The notes beneath the pieces were generated by a model, which was not told where the DNA came from, searched no databases, and saw only the letters and a program-made list of their open reading frames with translations. The position numbers and the translations under genes were made by a program. From positions 1 through 64,000 of the forward strand of contig NZ_VNHJ01000006.1 of NCBI RefSeq assembly GCF_008124525.1: a stretch of DNA of 64,000 bases, written 5' to 3'. This DNA comes from Oceanicella actignis. Its GTDB lineage: Bacteria > Pseudomonadota > Alphaproteobacteria > Rhodobacterales > Rhodobacteraceae. The number at the start of each line of letters is the position of its first letter. Within the stretch, counting starts at the first letter, position 1. Below, piece by piece: positions 17,061 to 27,060 of the stretch.

Positions 17061-18341
17061 ATGAGCGATGATTTCCAGGGCGCCCGCGCCAAGGCGGGCG
17101 ATACGCTTCTGATCTACGCGCCCGTTCCGCTTCACCGCGCCGGCGGACGGCCCGACGGCGCGCTGACGCTCGAGGGGCAGGCCTGCAACGGCCTGCGCCT
17201 GTGGGCCGAGAATTTCGCCCGCGTGATCTCGATGATGCCGCTGGCCGAGGGGCCGCCGCCGCCCGACTGGGTGCCGCTGACCGAGGTCGGCCCCTCGCTG
17301 GAGCGCATCCGCATCGAGCCGATGCCCGTCGCCTGGCGGCCCGACCGCTTCCTGCGCGCCCTGCCTGCCGCGCGCCGGCGCATCCGCGCGCTGATCGACG
17401 AGGCCGACTACCTGTCCTTCTCGATCGGCGGGCTGTTCGGCGACTGGGGCTCGGTCGCCTGCGTAGAGGCGCGGCGCATGGGCCGGCCCTACGCGGTGTG
17501 GACCGACCGGGTCGAATCCGAGGTCGTGCGCCGCTCGGCCGGCGCGGGCCCGTGGCGTGCGCGCCTGCGCGCCCGGCTCACCCACCGGCCGATGGCGGCG
17601 CTCGAGCGGGCGCTGATCCGGCGCGCCGATCTGGGCCTGTTCCACGGCCGCGAGACCTACGAGACCTACGCCCCCTTCTGCCGCCGCCCCGAAGTCGTGC
17701 ACGACATCCACATCGCCGCCGCCGACCATATCGCCCCCGAGGCGCTGGCCGCCAAGGCCGCCGCCGCCGCCGAGGGGCCGCTGCGCATCGTCTATGTCGG
17801 CCGCGCCGACCCGATGAAAGGGCCGCTCGACTGGGTCGCCGCGCTGGCGGGGCTGGCCGCGCGCGGCGTCGATTTCCGCGCAACCTGGCTTGGCGACGGG
17901 ACCGAGCGCGCGGCCATGCGCCGCGAGATCGCCGCCGCCGGGCTGGACGAGCGGGTCTCGACGCCCGGCTTCGCCGCCGACCGGGACGCGGTGCTGGACG
18001 CCCTGCGCGCGGCCCATGTCTTCCTGTTCTGCCACAAGACCCCCGAATCGCCGCGCTGCCTGATCGAGGCGCTGATCTCTGGCACGCCCATCGTCGGCTA
18101 TGACGGCGCCTTCGCCCGCGACCTGATCGCGGGCCATGGGGGCGGGCGCCTGGCGCCGCTGAACGACGCCGCCGCCCTGACCGAGATCCTGGCGCAGCTG
18201 GCCGCCGACCGCGCCGCGCTGGCCGACCTGTTCGCGCGCGCCGCGCGCGACGGGGCGCCGTTCGACGACGTCTCGGTGTTCCGCCACCGCAGCGAGCTGA
18301 TCCGCGCCGGCCTGCCGCCGAGGCGCGCGGCCGCGCAATGA
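17061..18341 (+). CDS. GT4-like glycosyltransferase
   Basis: 426 residues, GT-B type. The C-terminal half carries LRIVYVGRADPMKGPLDWVAAL, ATWLGDGTE and the donor-binding region HKTPESPRCLIEALISGTPIVGYD, a GT4 pattern with ESPRCLIEAL in place of the usual EGxPxxxxEAM. The N-terminal half is less conserved. The ATG at 17061 follows a G-rich ribosome site (GGGGGG). It is the only plus-strand gene here, between a divergent operon and the convergent phosphopantetheinyl transferase, and so is probably transcribed alone. Confidence 0.8.
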   Translation: MSDDFQGARAKAGDTLLIYAPVPLHRAGGRPDGALTLEGQACNGLRLWAENFARVISMMPLAEGPPPPDWVPLTEVGPSLERIRIEPMPVAWRPDRFLRALPAARRRIRALIDEADYLSFSIGGLFGDWGSVACVEARRMGRPYAVWTDRVESEVVRRSAGAGPWRARLRARLTHRPMAALERALIRRADLGLFHGRETYETYAPFCRRPEVVHDIHIAAADHIAPEALAAKAAAAAEGPLRIVYVGRADPMKGPLDWVAALAGLAARGVDFRATWLGDGTERAAMRREIAAAGLDERVSTPGFAADRDAVLDALRAAHVFLFCHKTPESPRCLIEALISGTPIVGYDGAFARDLIAGHGGGRLAPLNDAAALTEILAQLAADRAALADLFARAARDGAPFDDVSVFRHRSELIRAGLPPRRAAAQ

Positions 18342-18362
18342 CGGGGCGGGCGCGGACCGCTT

Positions 18363-19088
18363 TCAGCGGCGGCTGACCGGCGCCTGGCGCAGCGCGACCC
18401 CCGCCGCGACCAGCCCGCCGGCGAAGGCGAAGCGGCCCTCGAGCCGGTCGCCGGGCGCAAAGGCCCCGGCCGGGCGCAGGAAGACCGCCGCGAAGCGCCC
18501 CGCGCGCCCGTCCGGGGCGAAGCTCCAGTCGATCCGCATCCCCTCGAAGCCGAACAGCGCCCCGGTCAACGGGTATTGCGCCTTGTAGGCGCATTCCTTG
18601 GCGCAGAAGATCAGCTTGGCCAGCCGGCCGCGCTCGGCCTCGGGGCGGGCTTCGAGCGCCTCCGCCTCGGCGGGAACCAGGATCTGCGCGCGCAGCGCCG
18701 GCGCCAGCGGTGCGGCCCCCTCGACGTCGAGGCCAAGCGCGCCGAAGGCGTCCGCCCGCGCCGCCGCCGCCGCGCAGGCCGCGGGTCCCGTCGCGCCCGG
18801 CCGCGGCGCGGTGTGCGAGATCGAGCCGACCGCCCCAGCCGGCCAGACCGGCGCGCGGTCCGCCCCCATCGGGATCGCGGCCGGCGCGATCCCGAGCGAC
18901 GCCAGCGCCGCCCGCGCCGCGCGCCGCCCGGCGGCGAACTCGCGCCGACGCGGCTCGACGGCGCGGGCCACGGCGGCCGCCTCTTCTCCAAACAGGCCCG
19001 ACGCGGGCGCGCGCGGATCGGCCGCGGCCACCGCCACCCCCGCCGGGAACAAGCCGCGCGCCAGCGCCTGGACGGCTTCCGGGCTCAT
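18363..19088 (-). CDS. 4'-phosphopantetheinyl transferase (EntD/Sfp type)
   Basis: 241 residues. It has the expected order of motifs: VGSISHT, GLDVE (magnesium-binding Asp/Glu), and FCAKECAYKAQYPL (the WxxKEAxxK-type motif). The enzyme attaches the phosphopantetheine arm from coenzyme A to the conserved serine of carrier proteins. The only carrier domains in the window are in the NRPS-type protein (28014-32681) and the PKS (33729-40316), so these are its likely targets. Its presence inside a polysaccharide locus supports a working assembly line. The gene stands alone between a convergent glycosyltransferase gene and a 600-base non-coding gap. Confidence 0.9.
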   Translation of the reverse strand: MSPEAVQALARGLFPAGVAVAAADPRAPASGLFGEEAAAVARAVEPRRREFAAGRRAARAALASLGIAPAAIPMGADRAPVWPAGAVGSISHTAPRPGATGPAACAAAAARADAFGALGLDVEGAAPLAPALRAQILVPAEAEALEARPEAERGRLAKLIFCAKECAYKAQYPLTGALFGFEGMRIDWSFAPDGRAGRFAAVFLRPAGAFAPGDRLEGRFAFAGGLVAAGVALRQAPVSRR

Positions 19089-19685
19089 CGGCCGAAACCC
19101 GAAGGGCGCGACGCGGCGCCCGCGCGCCCTTTCGCCGGGCGCGGGGGGGTGGGCGCGCGTCCTGCGGCGGACGCGCGCGCCCCGGGCGGGCGGCGCCGAG
19201 GCGCGGCCGCCCCCGCGCGAAATTCATCGGCGGATTCGCGAACGCGCCAACGGATCTCCACGCGGCGCGCCTCGAGCCCGACGGCCATCCCGGCGCGAAT
19301 CCTCTCGCTGGCCGCCGTCGCCCGCCGCTTCGCGGCCCGAAGCCGCGCGAGGGCGCGCCCACCCGGCCGGGCCGCTGCGCTCGGGGTCGGACACCACCCC
19401 GCGCGCGCCTGATGCGCGGGGAGAGGCAAGAGCAGGAAGGTGCACTTCATCGCCGCCATCTCTCCCCAACAACGCGGCCGGCCCGCGCGCCACGGCGCCG
19501 CCTCGGCTCTGCAAAGGGGCGCCGGGGCGGGTCTTGCCCCCATTGCCCGGCGAGCGACGCCGCCGCAAGGCCGTCCGGGACGGCGCCGGCCCGGGCCGGC
19601 CGCCGCCGCGATGCGCTTTGGAACGCCCGACGCGCCGAACATAGACCGGGAAGACCCCGGATGCGACGGCCCATGGCGCACGGGA
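19089..19685. other. Non-coding stretch upstream of the phosphopantetheinyl transferase
   Basis: About 600 very GC-rich bases with open frames on both strands, but their translations are Arg/Ala/Pro-rich and lack any motif. A minus-strand frame near 19450 (starting MAAMKCTFLLLPLP) has a purine-rich site in front, but its product looks random after 15 residues. I see no supported gene, RNA or mobile element here. Confidence 0.5.
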
Positions 19686-20402
19686 TCAGCCGGCGCACAG
19701 CGCCCCTTCCAACGCGTCGGCCAGAGCGGGCGCGAAGATCTCGGCCATGGCCTCATCGGTCGGGTGCAAGCCGTCCGGAACCATGTCCCGGCGGCGCGGC
19801 TCGGGCAAAGCGCGCCACAGCGCGATGGTGTCGAGCAGCGCCGCGCGCCCCTGCGCGGCCAGCGCCCTGTAGGCGTCGCGATAGGCGACCTGCCCCGGGC
19901 GCGGCCATGCGCGCAGCCCCCAGGCCGGGCTCATGGTCATGAGCAGAACCGGCACGCCCGCCCGCGCCGCCTGCGCCAGCATCGCCTCGTGACGCACGGC
20001 GGCGCGCGCGAGCGGCTCGCCGCGATGCAGGGCCGAGTCGTTGATGGTGAACTCCATGGCGATCAGGTCCGGCGGATCGGCAAGGATTTCCGCCAGGCGG
20101 GCCTGCCCCCAGGCGCCGGCCGCGCCCGGCCTGGCGACCCGCGTCAGGGCGACGCCGCCCGGGCGGCATGCCTCGAGCCGCGCGCGCACCCGGCGCAGCC
20201 ACAGCTCGCCGCCCGCGGTCAGGCTCGTGCCCAGCAGCACGATCCGCGCCGGCCGATCCGGCGGAACGTCAAGCGGCGCCGGCGGGACCTGCAACATGCG
20301 CTCGGCGCGCAGCAGCGCCCGCGCGCCGTAGCCGTCAAGCCACGCCCCGGCGCCCAGCGCCGCAAGCGCGGCCAGCGTCAGGGCGGCGGCGCGGGCCTTC
20401 AT
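19686..20402 (-). CDS. Membrane-anchored SGNH/GDSL hydrolase
   Basis: 238 residues. An N-terminal hydrophobic segment (residues 3-22) is followed by an SGNH fold: LLGTSLTAGG (block I, Ser nucleophile in GTS), MEFTINDS (block III, Asn), and DGLHPTDEAM (block V, Asp and His). It probably removes or transfers acyl groups on sugars in the periplasm. It differs from the GHS-type proteins at 15063-16936 and is closer to classic GDSL esterases. The ATG overlaps the stop of the GT2 gene upstream (ATGA). Confidence 0.82.
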   Translation of the reverse strand: MKARAAALTLAALAALGAGAWLDGYGARALLRAERMLQVPPAPLDVPPDRPARIVLLGTSLTAGGELWLRRVRARLEACRPGGVALTRVARPGAAGAWGQARLAEILADPPDLIAMEFTINDSALHRGEPLARAAVRHEAMLAQAARAGVPVLLMTMSPAWGLRAWPRPGQVAYRDAYRALAAQGRAALLDTIALWRALPEPRRRDMVPDGLHPTDEAMAEIFAPALADALEGALCAG

Positions 20403-21502
20403 TCGCCGCCAAAGGCCAGCGGCCGCGCCTCGGGAGCGATGCGCTCGCGCACCGCGCGGGGCGGGGGCAGGCCGTTGAACCCGCGAAAGGCCGCCGAAGC
20501 CGCCGCCAGATCGCCGCGCAGCGCCAGCTGCGCGACCTTGGCCATCGAATAGGCCCAGGCGACCGGCAGGGCCGCCGGGTTGAAGCGCCTCACCAGCCGC
20601 CGGCGGTTGCGGAACAGGAAGTAGAGCGAGAAGGGCGAACCTCCGCGCCGATGGGTCGGCGAGCCGATCGACGCGCCGACATGGTGGTAGATCGTGGCGC
20701 CGGGCGCGTAGCCGATGGCCAGATCGCCGCGCCGCAGGGCCCAGTCCACCTCCTCGTAATACAGGAAATAGTCCTCGCGCATCGGACCGACGGTCTCGAG
20801 GAAGGCGCGCGTGACGGCCATGCTGGCGCCGGACACGAAGTCGAACCCGGCCGGATCGGGCGGCGGCGCGTCGGCATGCGGGCGCATGAAGTTGACGCCC
20901 CCCGTCACCCCGGTCCAACGATTGAGCCAACCGCCCCCGTCGGCGTTGATCGAGCCGCGCGCATCGGCATAGAGGATGCGCCCGCCCCAAAGCCCGATGC
21001 CCGGCCCGCCCTCGCGCGCCGCGCGCATCAGCGCCCCGGGCGCGCCGGGCGGCGCGATGGCGTCGGGGTTGAGCACCCAGAACAGCGCGACGTCGGGCGC
21101 CGCGCGCAGCGCCTCGAGCGCCAGGTTGACGCCGCCCGCAAAGCCCCGGTTCAGTCCCGAGTGGATGAGGGCGATGCCCGGCTCGTCCGCGCCCTGGCCG
21201 GCCAGGGGCAATGCGCCGGCGGCGGGCGGGGCGTCGAACTCGACCAGGCGCACGGGCTTGGGCGCGGGCGCCGGCGGCAGGCCCGGCAGATCCGAGGGCC
21301 GCCATGCCCGCCGGCCCGCCGCCCAGTCCCGAATCGCATCCACCGTGCCGTCGGTCGAGGCGTTGTCGCACAGCACGATCCGCATGGGCTGGTCCGGGGC
21401 GGCCAGCAGGCTTTCGAGGCAGTCGAGGATCACCTTTTCGGCATTGTAGGTGACGATGGCGACGCCCAGAACGGGCGCCGCGCCGGCGCCTTGCCCGCTC
21501 AT
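20399..21502 (-). CDS. GT2 family glycosyltransferase (rhamnosyltransferase-like)
   Basis: 367 residues. Motifs include [51 protein letters not shown] and the acceptor-side [14 protein letters not shown]. This pattern is typical of WbbL-like GT2 enzymes that transfer deoxyhexoses. It overlaps the flanking genes at both ends by ATGA, forming the block acyltransferase - glycosyltransferase - SGNH hydrolase. The acceptor is unknown. The gene at 32729-33724 belongs to the same subgroup (FFLYYEETDLCLR). Confidence 0.87.
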   Translation of the reverse strand: MSGQGAGAAPVLGVAIVTYNAEKVILDCLESLLAAPDQPMRIVLCDNASTDGTVDAIRDWAAGRRAWRPSDLPGLPPAPAPKPVRLVEFDAPPAAGALPLAGQGADEPGIALIHSGLNRGFAGGVNLALEALRAAPDVALFWVLNPDAIAPPGAPGALMRAAREGGPGIGLWGGRILYADARGSINADGGGWLNRWTGVTGGVNFMRPHADAPPPDPAGFDFVSGASMAVTRAFLETVGPMREDYFLYYEEVDWALRRGDLAIGYAPGATIYHHVGASIGSPTHRRGGSPFSLYFLFRNRRRLVRRFNPAALPVAWAYSMAKVAQLALRGDLAAASAAFRGFNGLPPPRAVRERIAPEARPLAFGGE

Positions 21503-22005
21503 GCCCGGTTCGCCCCGTCCTCGGCCCAGGCGGCCAGGATGCGGCGTTCGTTCTCGTCGGCATGAGCGAGGCGGCCGTAGCGGACGACCTCGATCCCCTC
21601 GCGAACGACGCGCGCCGGATTGCCGGCCACGATGCACCCCGGCGGCACGTCGCGCGTGACCACCGCGCCCGCGGCGACGATGCAGCCGTCGCCTATGGTG
21701 ATCCCGGGCAGGATCAGGCTGCGCCCGCCGATGAAGCAGTTGGCCCCGATGCGCGTGTCCAGATACAGGCCGCGGGTCATGTCGTGGGTGAGGATCTTCG
21801 ACTCGAACGCCAGATAGGTGAACGGCCCGACATGGATGCCGCGCGGATAGACGCGGTCGAAGCTGGCCGACATCGACAGCTCGACCGTCGGGTCGATGTC
21901 CATCCCCCAAATGCGCCGCAGCGCCAACAGCCGCAGGCGGACCAGCACCTTTCGCACGCGCTTGATCGTGAAATACCCAAGGCCCAGCCGGCCGCCCTTC
22001 GCCAT
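21499..22005 (-). CDS. Left-handed beta-helix (hexapeptide) acyltransferase
   Basis: 168 residues. Hexapeptide repeats run through residues 70-135 ([49 protein letters not shown]), the signature of trimeric acetyl-CoA-dependent transferases of the WbbJ/NodL type. It probably acetylates a sugar of the repeat unit. The ATG at 22005 has a perfect GGAGG five bases upstream, which decides the start. It is the first gene of a three-gene minus-strand operon and diverges from the GT2 gene at 22120. Confidence 0.87.
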   Translation of the reverse strand: MAKGGRLGLGYFTIKRVRKVLVRLRLLALRRIWGMDIDPTVELSMSASFDRVYPRGIHVGPFTYLAFESKILTHDMTRGLYLDTRIGANCFIGGRSLILPGITIGDGCIVAAGAVVTRDVPPGCIVAGNPARVVREGIEVVRYGRLAHADENERRILAAWAEDGANRA

Positions 22006-22119
22006 GCAATCCTCCAAATCCGCGCGCAACATGTCGTGCGGATCCTGATACACCAAGGCTTCGCACGCGGTCGAGCGCCGCAAGCAGGACGGCGCAAGAA
22101 GCGGGAGATCACGCAGACA

Positions 22120-23046
22120 ATGACCCAGCCCGAAATCGCGGTGGTGATTCCCATGTTCAACCGGGCGGCGACCGCGCCCGCCGCAACGCGCAGCGTTCTG
22201 CGCCAGACCCTGTCCCCAACCGAAGTGATCGTGGTGGACGACGCCTCGACCGACGGCTCGGCGGCCGCGGTCGAGGCGCTGGGCGATCCGCGGCTGCGCG
22301 TCCTGCGGCACGAGCGCAACCGCGGCGGCGCGGCGGCGCGCAACACCGGCCTGCGCGCCGCGCGCGCCCGTTGGGTCGCCTTTCAGGACAGCGACGACGA
22401 ATGGCTGCCCGAAAAGCTCGAGCGCCAGTTCGCCGCAATGGCCCGGTTTCGCGCGCGGACGGGGCAGGAGCCCATCGGCGCCTATTGCGGCATGATCATC
22501 CTCGGACTGCCCGAGGCCGACCGTCACGATCCGTCGAAGCTCGAATACTGGCCGCGCCCGAGGCGCCGCGCCGCGCTCGAGGGCGACCTGACCGAGTCGC
22601 TCCTGCGCGCGGGCAGCCTCATCTCGACCCAGACCTTCGTCGGCCGCCGCGATGCGATCGAAAAGGCCGGCGGCTTCGACGAAACCCTGGGCGCTTTGCA
22701 GGATTGGGACCTGTTCATCCGACTCTCGCGCCTCGGCCCCATCGCCTTCGAACCCGAACCCCTGGTCCTCCAGCGCTTTTCGCCGAACAGCCTCACCCGC
22801 GTGCCGCGCAACCGGGTCGCGGCGCTGGAGCGCATTCTGGAAAAGAACGCCGAAGCCTTCGCCGCCCTGCCCGATGCGCTGTTCGAACGGCTCGTGATCC
22901 TGGCCGGCGGCCATCGGCGCACGGGCGACGCGGCCGCGGCGCTGCGCTGGGCATGGCGGGCCGTGCGCCAGAGGCCCGCCCATCCGCGCGCGTGGGCGGC
23001 GCTTGCCCTGGCGGCGGCCGCGCGGCTGCGCGGGGCGCGGCGATGA
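22120..23046 (+). CDS. GT2 family glycosyltransferase
   Basis: 308 residues. The GT-A domain shows [70 protein letters not shown] (DSDD metal site) and [14 protein letters not shown]. The start at 22120 was chosen because the conserved fold begins six residues later and GGGAG lies upstream. It is co-transcribed with the beta-helix protein gene, which it overlaps by ATGA. Confidence 0.87.
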   Translation: MTQPEIAVVIPMFNRAATAPAATRSVLRQTLSPTEVIVVDDASTDGSAAAVEALGDPRLRVLRHERNRGGAAARNTGLRAARARWVAFQDSDDEWLPEKLERQFAAMARFRARTGQEPIGAYCGMIILGLPEADRHDPSKLEYWPRPRRRAALEGDLTESLLRAGSLISTQTFVGRRDAIEKAGGFDETLGALQDWDLFIRLSRLGPIAFEPEPLVLQRFSPNSLTRVPRNRVAALERILEKNAEAFAALPDALFERLVILAGGHRRTGDAAAALRWAWRAVRQRPAHPRAWAALALAAAARLRGARR

Positions 23047-24476
23047 GCCCGCGCGCCGCCCTGGGGCTGGCCCTTGTCGCGACGCTGATCTGCGGCGCGG
23101 CGCCGGCGGCCACGTTCCACGTCGCCGCCGGCGCGGCGCAGGGCGGAGACGGATCGCCCACGCGCCCCTTCGCCAGCATCCGCGCCGCCTTTCTGTCGGG
23201 CCGCCTGCAGGACGGCGACCGGCTGTCGCTGGCGCCCGGATTTTACGGCGCGCCCTCGATCCGCGCGGCCGGCCCGCGTGATGCGAAGACCAAGGCGCCC
23301 GGACGGATCATCCGCGACGTCGTCATCGAAGGCGAGGGCGACCCCAGGGCCGCCGCCGCCCTGCCCGATCCGGGCCAGGGCGCGGCATGGCTCGGCAAGG
23401 TCGTCATCCACCAGGCCGAGGGGCTGACCCTGCGCAACCTGCTCGTCATGCCCAGGCCCCGGCCGCCGGAGCCCGCGCCGGCGCCCATCGCGCGCGCCGA
23501 TGACGGCACGCCCCTTCCCCTTCCGCGCCCCGCCCGCGCCAAGCGCCGCGGACCGCTTGTCCTCGTGCACCGGACGGCCCGGCGCGTCGCGCTCGAGCAG
23601 CTCGAGCTGCGCTCGGCCCCCGACGCCGAAATCGCGCGCTGGACCCGCGGCGTCGATTGGCGGCGCAACGCCCGCGACGGCATCCGCCTGGACGGTCCCG
23701 ACGGCGCGGCGCGCGGCAATCGGATGACCGGGGTCAATTTCGGCATCCAGGCCACCGGCCCGCGCGCCGTCGTCGAAAACAACGAGATCGACCTTTTCGG
23801 CGCCGACGGCATCCGCGTTCTGGGCGATGGCAGCCGGGTGCACGGCAATCTCGTGCACAACTGCGTCGCGACGGGGTCGGGCAATCACGATGACGGGATC
23901 CAGTCCTGGTCGGTGGGAAAGAACCGCCGCGCCGGCAGCGGGGTGGTGCGGGATGTGACGCTTTCGGCCAACCGCATCTTCGAATGGGACCGCCCCGGTT
24001 CGGCCAGGCTGGCCTGCAGCCTTCAGGGCATCGGCCTTTTCGACGGCGTTTACGAGAACTGGACGATCGAGAACAACCTCATCGTCGTCGATCAATACCA
24101 CGGCATCACGGTCATGGGCGGCAAGAACGTCCGCGTCGTGAACAACACCGTCCTCAACCGCCGCCCGGGCCCGCAGGCGCGGCCCTGGATCATGTTCCGG
24201 GCGCACAAAAACGGCGCCCGCTTCGGCGGGAACGTGGCCGCGAACAACATGGCCATGAAGTTCAGCCTGCCCGACTGGACGCTGTCGCGCCGCAACCTGC
24301 GGATTCGCTATCCGGGGCTGGTCATTCGCGACCGGTCCGCCGGCGACTATCGCCCGCGGCCCGACGGCCCCGCCCATCGCGCCGCCGATCCGGCGTTTCA
24401 GCCGCCTCGCGACCTCAACGGCGCGCCCCGCCCGGCCTCGGGCGGCGATCTGGGCGCGCTCGAGAGCGGCGACTGA
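23043..24476 (+). CDS. Exported parallel beta-helix protein
   Basis: 477 residues. A signal peptide (to about residue 22, ...GAAPAATF) is followed by a right-handed beta-helix with PbH1-like repeats: [54 protein letters not shown]. This fold is shared by pectate and alginate lyases and C5-epimerases. Without a recognisable catalytic set I cannot say whether it cuts, epimerises or only binds polysaccharide. A proline-rich insertion lies near residues 138-165. The gene overlaps the upstream glycosyltransferase by ATGA. Its stop is 10 bases from the convergent Wzy-like gene. Confidence 0.8.
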   Translation: MSPRAALGLALVATLICGAAPAATFHVAAGAAQGGDGSPTRPFASIRAAFLSGRLQDGDRLSLAPGFYGAPSIRAAGPRDAKTKAPGRIIRDVVIEGEGDPRAAAALPDPGQGAAWLGKVVIHQAEGLTLRNLLVMPRPRPPEPAPAPIARADDGTPLPLPRPARAKRRGPLVLVHRTARRVALEQLELRSAPDAEIARWTRGVDWRRNARDGIRLDGPDGAARGNRMTGVNFGIQATGPRAVVENNEIDLFGADGIRVLGDGSRVHGNLVHNCVATGSGNHDDGIQSWSVGKNRRAGSGVVRDVTLSANRIFEWDRPGSARLACSLQGIGLFDGVYENWTIENNLIVVDQYHGITVMGGKNVRVVNNTVLNRRPGPQARPWIMFRAHKNGARFGGNVAANNMAMKFSLPDWTLSRRNLRIRYPGLVIRDRSAGDYRPRPDGPAHRAADPAFQPPRDLNGAPRPASGGDLGALESGD

Positions 24477-24486
24477 GCCCCGCCCC

Positions 24487-25887
24487 TCAGCCCCGGCGCG
24501 GTCCGGTGCCCAGAGGCAAACCGCGCGGCGGCGCCGGCGATGCGACGGGCCTGCGGGCGGGCTTGGGGCCGGGCTGGGGCGCGGGCGCCTCGTCCGGCGC
24601 GCGCCGACGCAGCGCCGAGGCCGGTCCGCGCGCGGCGGAGGTCGCCGGAGCGGCGGACTCCTCCCACTCCAACAGCCATGAGCCGGCGCCCAGAAGGAAC
24701 ATGAAATAGACGAAGATCGTGCCCCAATAATGCACCGTCGCCGCCGCCACGCACATCGCCACAAGCGACATCACCAGCCCCTTGCGGCAGGCGTCGACCT
24801 GCGGATCGGCGATCGGACGCGCCCCGAGGCGAAGAAGCGTCGACAACACCAGGCCCGCGATGGCGATGGCGGCGGGCAGACCGTAGCGCATCGCATTGAG
24901 CAGCCAGAAATTGTCCACGCTGCTGGTCAGCCAGTGCGGCCGCGGCCAGTTTTCGTCCAGCCCGATGCCGAAGATCGGGTTGTTCAGCACGACGTCGGTT
25001 CCGTAGTTCCATGTCTGGAGTCGGATGGCGGAGGAAAAGGAGTTGAACGCGAAGGTCTGGATGAAGATCAGGATAGGCCCGCGGTTCGATGCGACCAGCA
25101 AGAACGCGTAAACCGCGCCGATCACGATGATCAGGTTGCGCCAACGGCCCTTCCGCCCCTCGGTGAGGCGGTCGTAGACGATCAGGCCCAGCTGCGCGGC
25201 CAAGGCGACATAGGCGCCGAGCGACAGCGAGAAGAACGCCCCCGCGCCCGCCACCAGCGCCGCCATGGGCCAGCGGCGGCCGTCGCCGCGCAGCGCGTAA
25301 TAGGACATCGCCAGGCCCGACGCCGCGAACACCCCGAACAGGATCGGGTGCTCGAACGATGCGGCGGCGCGCAGCATGCCCCACCGGGTTTCGAAGCTCG
25401 AGATCGGAAGCGCCAACCCGCCCAGCGCCTCCTGAAACAGCCGCCTGTAGAACACCGCCTCGACGAAGGCGAAGGGGATCAGCGCCAAGGTGACCCAAAG
25501 CAGGGTGCGCACGAAGGCCCGAAAGCCGTTCGGCCCCCGGATCGAGGCGCGCGCAAGCAGGTAGGCGCCCAGGATCTCGATCGCGGTGATGCCGGCCAGC
25601 TCGACCTTCTCGAGGCCATGGTTGACCACCAGCGACAGCCCCGCCCACAGCGCATAGAAGGCCGCCATCAGATCCGGCGGCTTGATGCCGTCGAGCCGAC
25701 CCGCAAGCCACAACCCCACCAGCGGCGCGAAGGACGCGACCAGCACGACGCGATAGGGCGTCATCCGCAGAGGACCGATGTAGAAGACCAGGGGAATCGC
25801 CAGGCAGACGACAAAGGCGATGGCCAGGCGCGGAAGCCGGTCCGCCTGGGCCATGCGCGCCGCCGCGCTCGCCGCTTGCTGCTTCAT
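24487..25887 (-). CDS. O-antigen ligase/Wzy-like membrane protein, second copy
   Basis: 466 residues. Ten or more membrane segments fill residues 20-400, with a periplasmic loop containing NNPIFGIGLDENWPRPHWLTSSVDNFW, typical of the O-antigen ligase family (H and FG/G residues near the loop). The last ~60 residues are a Pro/Ala/Arg-rich cytoplasmic tail. GAGAGGA precedes the ATG at 25887. It is the last gene of the minus-strand run that starts with the PKS. With the copy at 5616-6953, the window carries two such proteins, suggesting two glycans or separate polymerase and ligase roles. Confidence 0.8.
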   Translation of the reverse strand: MKQQAASAAARMAQADRLPRLAIAFVVCLAIPLVFYIGPLRMTPYRVVLVASFAPLVGLWLAGRLDGIKPPDLMAAFYALWAGLSLVVNHGLEKVELAGITAIEILGAYLLARASIRGPNGFRAFVRTLLWVTLALIPFAFVEAVFYRRLFQEALGGLALPISSFETRWGMLRAAASFEHPILFGVFAASGLAMSYYALRGDGRRWPMAALVAGAGAFFSLSLGAYVALAAQLGLIVYDRLTEGRKGRWRNLIIVIGAVYAFLLVASNRGPILIFIQTFAFNSFSSAIRLQTWNYGTDVVLNNPIFGIGLDENWPRPHWLTSSVDNFWLLNAMRYGLPAAIAIAGLVLSTLLRLGARPIADPQVDACRKGLVMSLVAMCVAAATVHYWGTIFVYFMFLLGAGSWLLEWEESAAPATSAARGPASALRRRAPDEAPAPQPGPKPARRPVASPAPPRGLPLGTGPRRG

Positions 25888-26909
25888 CGAATCCTCTCTC
25901 GTCCTTCGGCCGCGCCGGCGCGCCAGGCGCCGGCCATCGCGCGCGCCAGATCGGCCGCGATTTCCGGCTCCCGACGGCGAACGGCAAGGCGCAGAGCCTC
26001 GGGGATCAGCGCCAGCCGCGCAAGCCCCGTCCGCTCGGCCGCCGCAAGGCGCAGCTCGTGCAACCGCAGCTCCTGTGCGCAGATCGCGCGCAAAGGGTCA
26101 AGCTCGGCCCCGCCCGCCGCGTCCAGATCGCGCGCATAGGTCCGGTAGCACGAGACATACCAGCGCCGGTATAACAAACGCCTGACGCGCGCGGCCGCCG
26201 GGTCGCCGCCATCCTCGGTTTCCGAGACGCCCCCGGCGCGATAGCGCAGCAGGGGGCGATCGACGAAGGCCGCTCCGGCGTCCAGCAGCGCCCGGAAGGG
26301 CAGCGCCCGGTCCTCGACCAGCGCGGTCGGCGCCAGCGGGCCGAAGCGCCGGTGCAGGCGCCGGGCCCACATCTGCGTCGCGCCGATCACATACATGTTG
26401 CCGCGCAGGAAAGCCTCGGGCGACACGCGCGAATCGACCACCGGACTCGGCCGGCGCACGCCCAGGGGCCGCCCCGCGGCGTCGATGCGCAGCGCCTCGG
26501 AATGGACCAGCGCGGCGCGGCTTTCGGGCGTGGGTCCGCTGGCCCGCCAGGCCTCGATCAACGCCGCCACGCGGTCGGGTTCGGAAATGTCGTCGCCGCC
26601 GTTCTGCACCAGCAGCTCGCCCGCCGCGATCTCGGCGATGCGGTCCAGATGCGCGACGATGCCCAGATTGCGCGCATTGCGGTTGAGCGTGACCCGGTGC
26701 GGCCCGCGATAGCTTTCGGCCATGCGGCGCATGACCTCGAAGGTTCCGTCCGGCGAAGCGTCGTCCGACAGCAGGATCTCGAGCGGGCCGTAGGTCTGGG
26801 CGAAGGCGGCCTCGATGGCTTCGCGCACCGTGTCCTGCTGGCGGTAGGCGAAGACGAAAAGGGTGACGAGCGGACGATCCGCATCGCCCGCGGGATGCGG
26901 CGCGTTCAT
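25884..26909 (-). CDS. GT2 family glycosyltransferase (paralogue of 50682-51689)
   Basis: 341 residues. It starts with VTLFVFAYRQQDTVREAIEA, then PLEILLSDDASPDGTFEVMR, YRGPHRVTLNRN, NLGI and LVQNGGDDISEPDRV (DD metal site). These same blocks occur almost unchanged in the glycosyltransferase at 50682-51689, so the two arose by duplication or share a very recent ancestor. The start at 26909 has no strong ribosome site but the fold begins shortly after. Its stop overlaps the next gene (ATGA). The sugar is unknown. Confidence 0.83.
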   Translation of the reverse strand: MNAPHPAGDADRPLVTLFVFAYRQQDTVREAIEAAFAQTYGPLEILLSDDASPDGTFEVMRRMAESYRGPHRVTLNRNARNLGIVAHLDRIAEIAAGELLVQNGGDDISEPDRVAALIEAWRASGPTPESRAALVHSEALRIDAAGRPLGVRRPSPVVDSRVSPEAFLRGNMYVIGATQMWARRLHRRFGPLAPTALVEDRALPFRALLDAGAAFVDRPLLRYRAGGVSETEDGGDPAAARVRRLLYRRWYVSCYRTYARDLDAAGGAELDPLRAICAQELRLHELRLAAAERTGLARLALIPEALRLAVRRREPEIAADLARAMAGAWRAGAAEGRERIR

Positions 26910-27060
26910 GGCGCGCGGCTCGGCCACGAGCCTGGCGCGCGCTGGGCGCGGAACGCATTCGTCATGAAAGAACACCCTTGGAAATCGACCCGCCGGCGCC
27001 GGCCCGGCCACGATAGCGCGCCGGCGCCGCACGGAAAAGCCGTTCGGCGCCCGGCGCCGG

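Noticed and set aside
19085-19756. Minus-strand frame of 223 codons between the phosphopantetheinyl transferase and the SGNH hydrolase
   Set aside because: No motif, composition typical of random GC-rich frames, and it overlaps the end of the SGNH hydrolase gene.
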